Positions 30,268-31,724 of a stretch of DNA of 31,724 nt are shown in pieces. A model generated the notes under the pieces. That model saw nothing but the letters and a program-made list of their open reading frames with translations, had not been told where the DNA came from and made no database searches. The translations under genes were made by a program, and so were the position numbers. Positions within the stretch are counted from its first letter, which is position 1; every line of letters begins with the position of its first letter. Source of the stretch: a virus; IMG/VR virus record IMGVR_UViG_3300028835_000902, positions 1 to 31,724 of that record. The stretch is one strand, 5' to 3'.

Positions 30268-30636
30268 ATGGAAAAACTTAAAAAACGTTTCAATTATGAA
30301 TTACTAAAACAGTGTAAAGAAGCCGAATTGAAACTAGGTTATAAGGCAGAAAAAATTAGAACAATGTTTTATGAACATGGTGGTGTAGAAACATGTCGAA
30401 GGCTTATAAAATATAACAATGCTAGGTCAGATTTTATATCTTTATGGGATCTTCCTGGAAGAAGATTAGATCTTACAATGGAAGCTTTAATTTTTGACAA
30501 TCAAAAATTTCATAAACTTTTTCCTGTAGACGGTTTATCCTGGGTTAATTGTTTTACAATTGAATATGCGAGTGACATTTTGAAAAAGTACGGATATCCA
30601 GATTATGAAAACTGCAAAAGGAGAATTTTAACGTGA
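30268..30636 (+). CDS. Conserved-looking unknown protein (GGVET / LW-GRLDLT-EALI family)
   Basis: I chose ATG 30268 (MEKLKKRF), with GGAG 5 bases before it. The 122-residue product shows a pattern I have seen in many small bacterial proteins of unknown function: LGYKAEKIRTMFYEHGGVETCRRLI, then FISLWDLPGRRLDLTMEALIF, then KFHKLFPVDGL and an end with AS-ILKKYGYP. It is mainly helical, with no catalytic motif evident. It stands after the terminator, and its 24-bp leader copies that of the leader peptide upstream. Function unknown. Confidence 0.65.
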   Translation: MEKLKKRFNYELLKQCKEAELKLGYKAEKIRTMFYEHGGVETCRRLIKYNNARSDFISLWDLPGRRLDLTMEALIFDNQKFHKLFPVDGLSWVNCFTIEYASDILKKYGYPDYENCKRRILT

Positions 30637-30681
30637 TGAAAGTGGTTGATATCAACATCCAGATTTTAAAGGAGATTTGCT

Positions 30682-30798
30682 ATGGATTCTACAGAATTCC
30701 AAAGATGGTTGGCAAGAATAGACGAATTGACACCATCCCAGTGCCAACGAGCTATTGACACGTTGTATCCGGCAGATGAGGGAGATACACCATCCTGA
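30682..30798 (+). pseudogene. Possible N-terminal scrap of an IS1595-type transposase
   Basis: A 38-codon frame with a strong AAAGGAG ribosome site starts MDSTEFQRWLARIDELTPSQ and stops after EGDTPS. The F--WL-RID-LT-SQ pattern resembles the extreme N-terminus of IS1595-family transposases, just before their zinc ribbon, which is missing here. It could instead be an independent miniprotein. No matching transposase body or clear terminal repeats were found nearby. Confidence 0.35.
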
Positions 30799-30938
30799 GT
30801 TTTTGAAAGAAGGCAATGTGACCTTTAAGAGAACTCATTATTTTTCGTCAGGAGGAAGTCGAATTCCCGTTTACTCTACTAAGAACAGCCTGTTTGGATT
30901 CTGACCAGATTTAAACGCCATTATTGCCTTCCCCTCTC

Positions 30939-30983
30939 ATCTTTTTAAGTTTTAGGTGAATATATAGTAAAACTTAAAAAGAT
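30939..30983. repeat. 16-bp perfect inverted repeat in a gene-free stretch
   Basis: ATCTTTTTAAGTTTTA (30939-30954) and its exact reverse complement (30968-30983) flank a 13-base loop. It is AT-rich with T- and A-runs in the stem, so it may act as a weak bidirectional terminator. It is one of three inverted repeats in the 364-bp gap 30799-31162, in which I see no gene. Confidence 0.6.
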
Positions 30984-31032
30984 AAAAATCAAGAGAAATT
31001 ATCAGTATCCCTATCTAATTGAAAACGTTAAC

Positions 31033-31084
31033 AAATCTACATACACTCTAACTATTACACAATAGTTAGAATGTCTGTAGATTT
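31033..31084. repeat. 24-bp inverted repeat with two mismatches
   Basis: The arms 31033-31056 and 31061-31084 pair at 22 of 24 positions around the loop ACAC, giving a long hairpin. It lies between the plus-strand genes and the adhesin fragment and would fit a bidirectional terminator or an element boundary. Confidence 0.6.
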
Positions 31085-31113
31085 AGTGCAACATGGGGTA
31101 TTTATTTAAACAC

Positions 31114-31151
31114 GATGTAGGCATAGCAGCATGACTCACTATGCCTACATC
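31114..31151 (-). terminator. Hairpin after the autotransporter stop codon
   Basis: GATGTAGGCATAG (31114-31126) and its perfect reverse complement (31139-31151) enclose a 12-base loop. It begins 12 bases after the original stop codon of the adhesin (31163-31165, minus strand). It is the likely transcription terminator of that gene, though the T-run is weak. Confidence 0.6.
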
Positions 31152-31162
31152 AACACGCTATG

Positions 31163-31724
31163 CTAGAAATTTACACGAATTTTTGCATTGGCGGAATGGG
31201 AAAGAAAATCAGGTCGAATACCCGCATCATAGCCCACACTGAGGGCATATGTACCGTCTACCGTCATTACTGGCATAGTCAATACCTACACCGATAATGC
31301 CACCCATGGCAGATGGTTTAACACCAGTTGACATAGGGATAATGCTACCATTACTCACCCAAGATGAATTTACCACAGCTTGTTCTCTAGTCATATCCAA
31401 ATCTGCAATCAAACGCAACTTAGGAATAACCACACCGTTCTCTGTTGACATCTTGGTCGCTATGGTTGTACCAGCTTGAATATTAAACATATCCATACTG
31501 TTAACATCAACTTTTAAAGCACCTATGCCAGTTTCAGAATATTCTTCCGGTGACACATGTGAATAAGACATGCTGATTTTTGGTGTGATTGCCATAGAAC
31601 CCGTATCCATTGGTACACTGAAACCAACACCGGCTGAATAAATGTCAGTGCCGAATGAACCTATCACCTGACCACCTAGTCCAGTACGTTTTGTATCACT
31701 CGTTGAATGACCATATGCAACAGA
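31163..31724 (-). pseudogene. Autotransporter C-terminal beta-barrel, frame broken by a 7-bp tandem duplication
   Basis: The frame enters from the right edge (VAYGHSTSDTKRTGLGGQ) and shows alternating barrel strands: IYSAGVGFSVPMDTGSMAI, KISMSYSHVSPEEY, KLRLIADLDMTREQAVV, IIGVGIDYASNDG. At 31252-31265 the heptamer TACCGTC stands twice in a row, which shifts the frame to a stop at 31227. With one copy removed the protein continues TYALSVGYDAGIRPDF and ends AKIRVNF at 31163, with the terminal Phe that marks outer-membrane barrels for insertion. About 185 residues of the barrel are in the window. It points in the same direction as the adhesin at the left end and could be a tandem paralogue. Confidence 0.8.

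Noticed and set aside
942-31162. Attachment-site direct repeats at the element borders
   Set aside because: Comparing 942-1191 with 30799-31162 by eye I found no shared word longer than about 10 bases; the inverted repeats on the two sides are unrelated in sequence.
30799-31162. A hidden gene or insertion sequence in the right gap
   Set aside because: All frames are short; only three inverted repeats are visible and they do not form a matching pair of IS ends.

Overview
The window looks like a podovirus (P22-like) genome or prophage in an AT-rich Gram-negative host. The virion genes have the expected kinds and order: terminase small and large subunits, a P22-type portal, scaffold, a P22-type coat protein, a neck adaptor, a large tail/stabilisation protein, internal (ejection-type) proteins and a tail-fibre protein. 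The Gram-negative host is inferred from fragments of two autotransporter-type adhesin genes at the window ends. One has a signal peptide followed by a Val-rich repeat passenger. The other is a C-terminal outer-membrane barrel ending in Phe. I recognise no integrase, endolysin, holin, ParA-type partition gene or tRNA. The element could be a defective prophage, an extrachromosomal phage, or a genome missing modules that lie outside the window.

Layout. From about 25.0 kb leftwards to 1.2 kb, almost everything lies on the minus strand as one long, tightly packed late operon. It runs: VapE-like ATPase, small coiled-coil membrane protein, TerS, TerL, portal, a cluster of small virion-type proteins (three with the same N-terminal motif), scaffold, coat, a 67-residue capsid-neighbour protein, a DUF115-like protein, adaptor, a ParE-type toxin-antitoxin pair, a 1042-residue stabilisation-like protein carrying ten 52-residue repeats, a GNAT-like protein, three internal/ejection-type proteins, a fibre protein, two small unknown proteins, and a second protein carrying five of the same 52-residue repeats. 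A lone plus-strand coiled-coil gene with its own promoter sits near 3 kb.

The region 25.0-25.7 kb is a divergent control and probably replication region. It has 14-bp direct repeats, a pair of 102-bp inverted repeats full of TGAGGCA boxes, five 9-bp iterons, a near-consensus promoter and a palindromic operator. Rightwards on the plus strand follow a ribbon-helix-helix regulator, a primase-polymerase/SF3 helicase fusion, a second coiled-coil membrane protein, a TPR protein, a stand-alone copy of the middle of the primase, tandem 76-bp hairpin units, a zinc-ribbon miniprotein, a 122-residue conserved-looking protein and a possible transposase scrap.

The most notable points are: (1) the same 52-residue propeller-like repeat is inserted in one conserved virion protein and fused to a paralogue of a second, with DNA runs of 73-135 bp still identical between copies, which suggests recombination-driven diversification of virion surface proteins; (2) an origin-like 102-bp inverted repeat whose 12-bp cores point the same way in both arms; (3) four hairpin units whose stems differ in sequence but keep pairing; (4) both end adhesins are broken by perfect tandem duplications (59 bp and 7 bp) whose removal restores the frame exactly.
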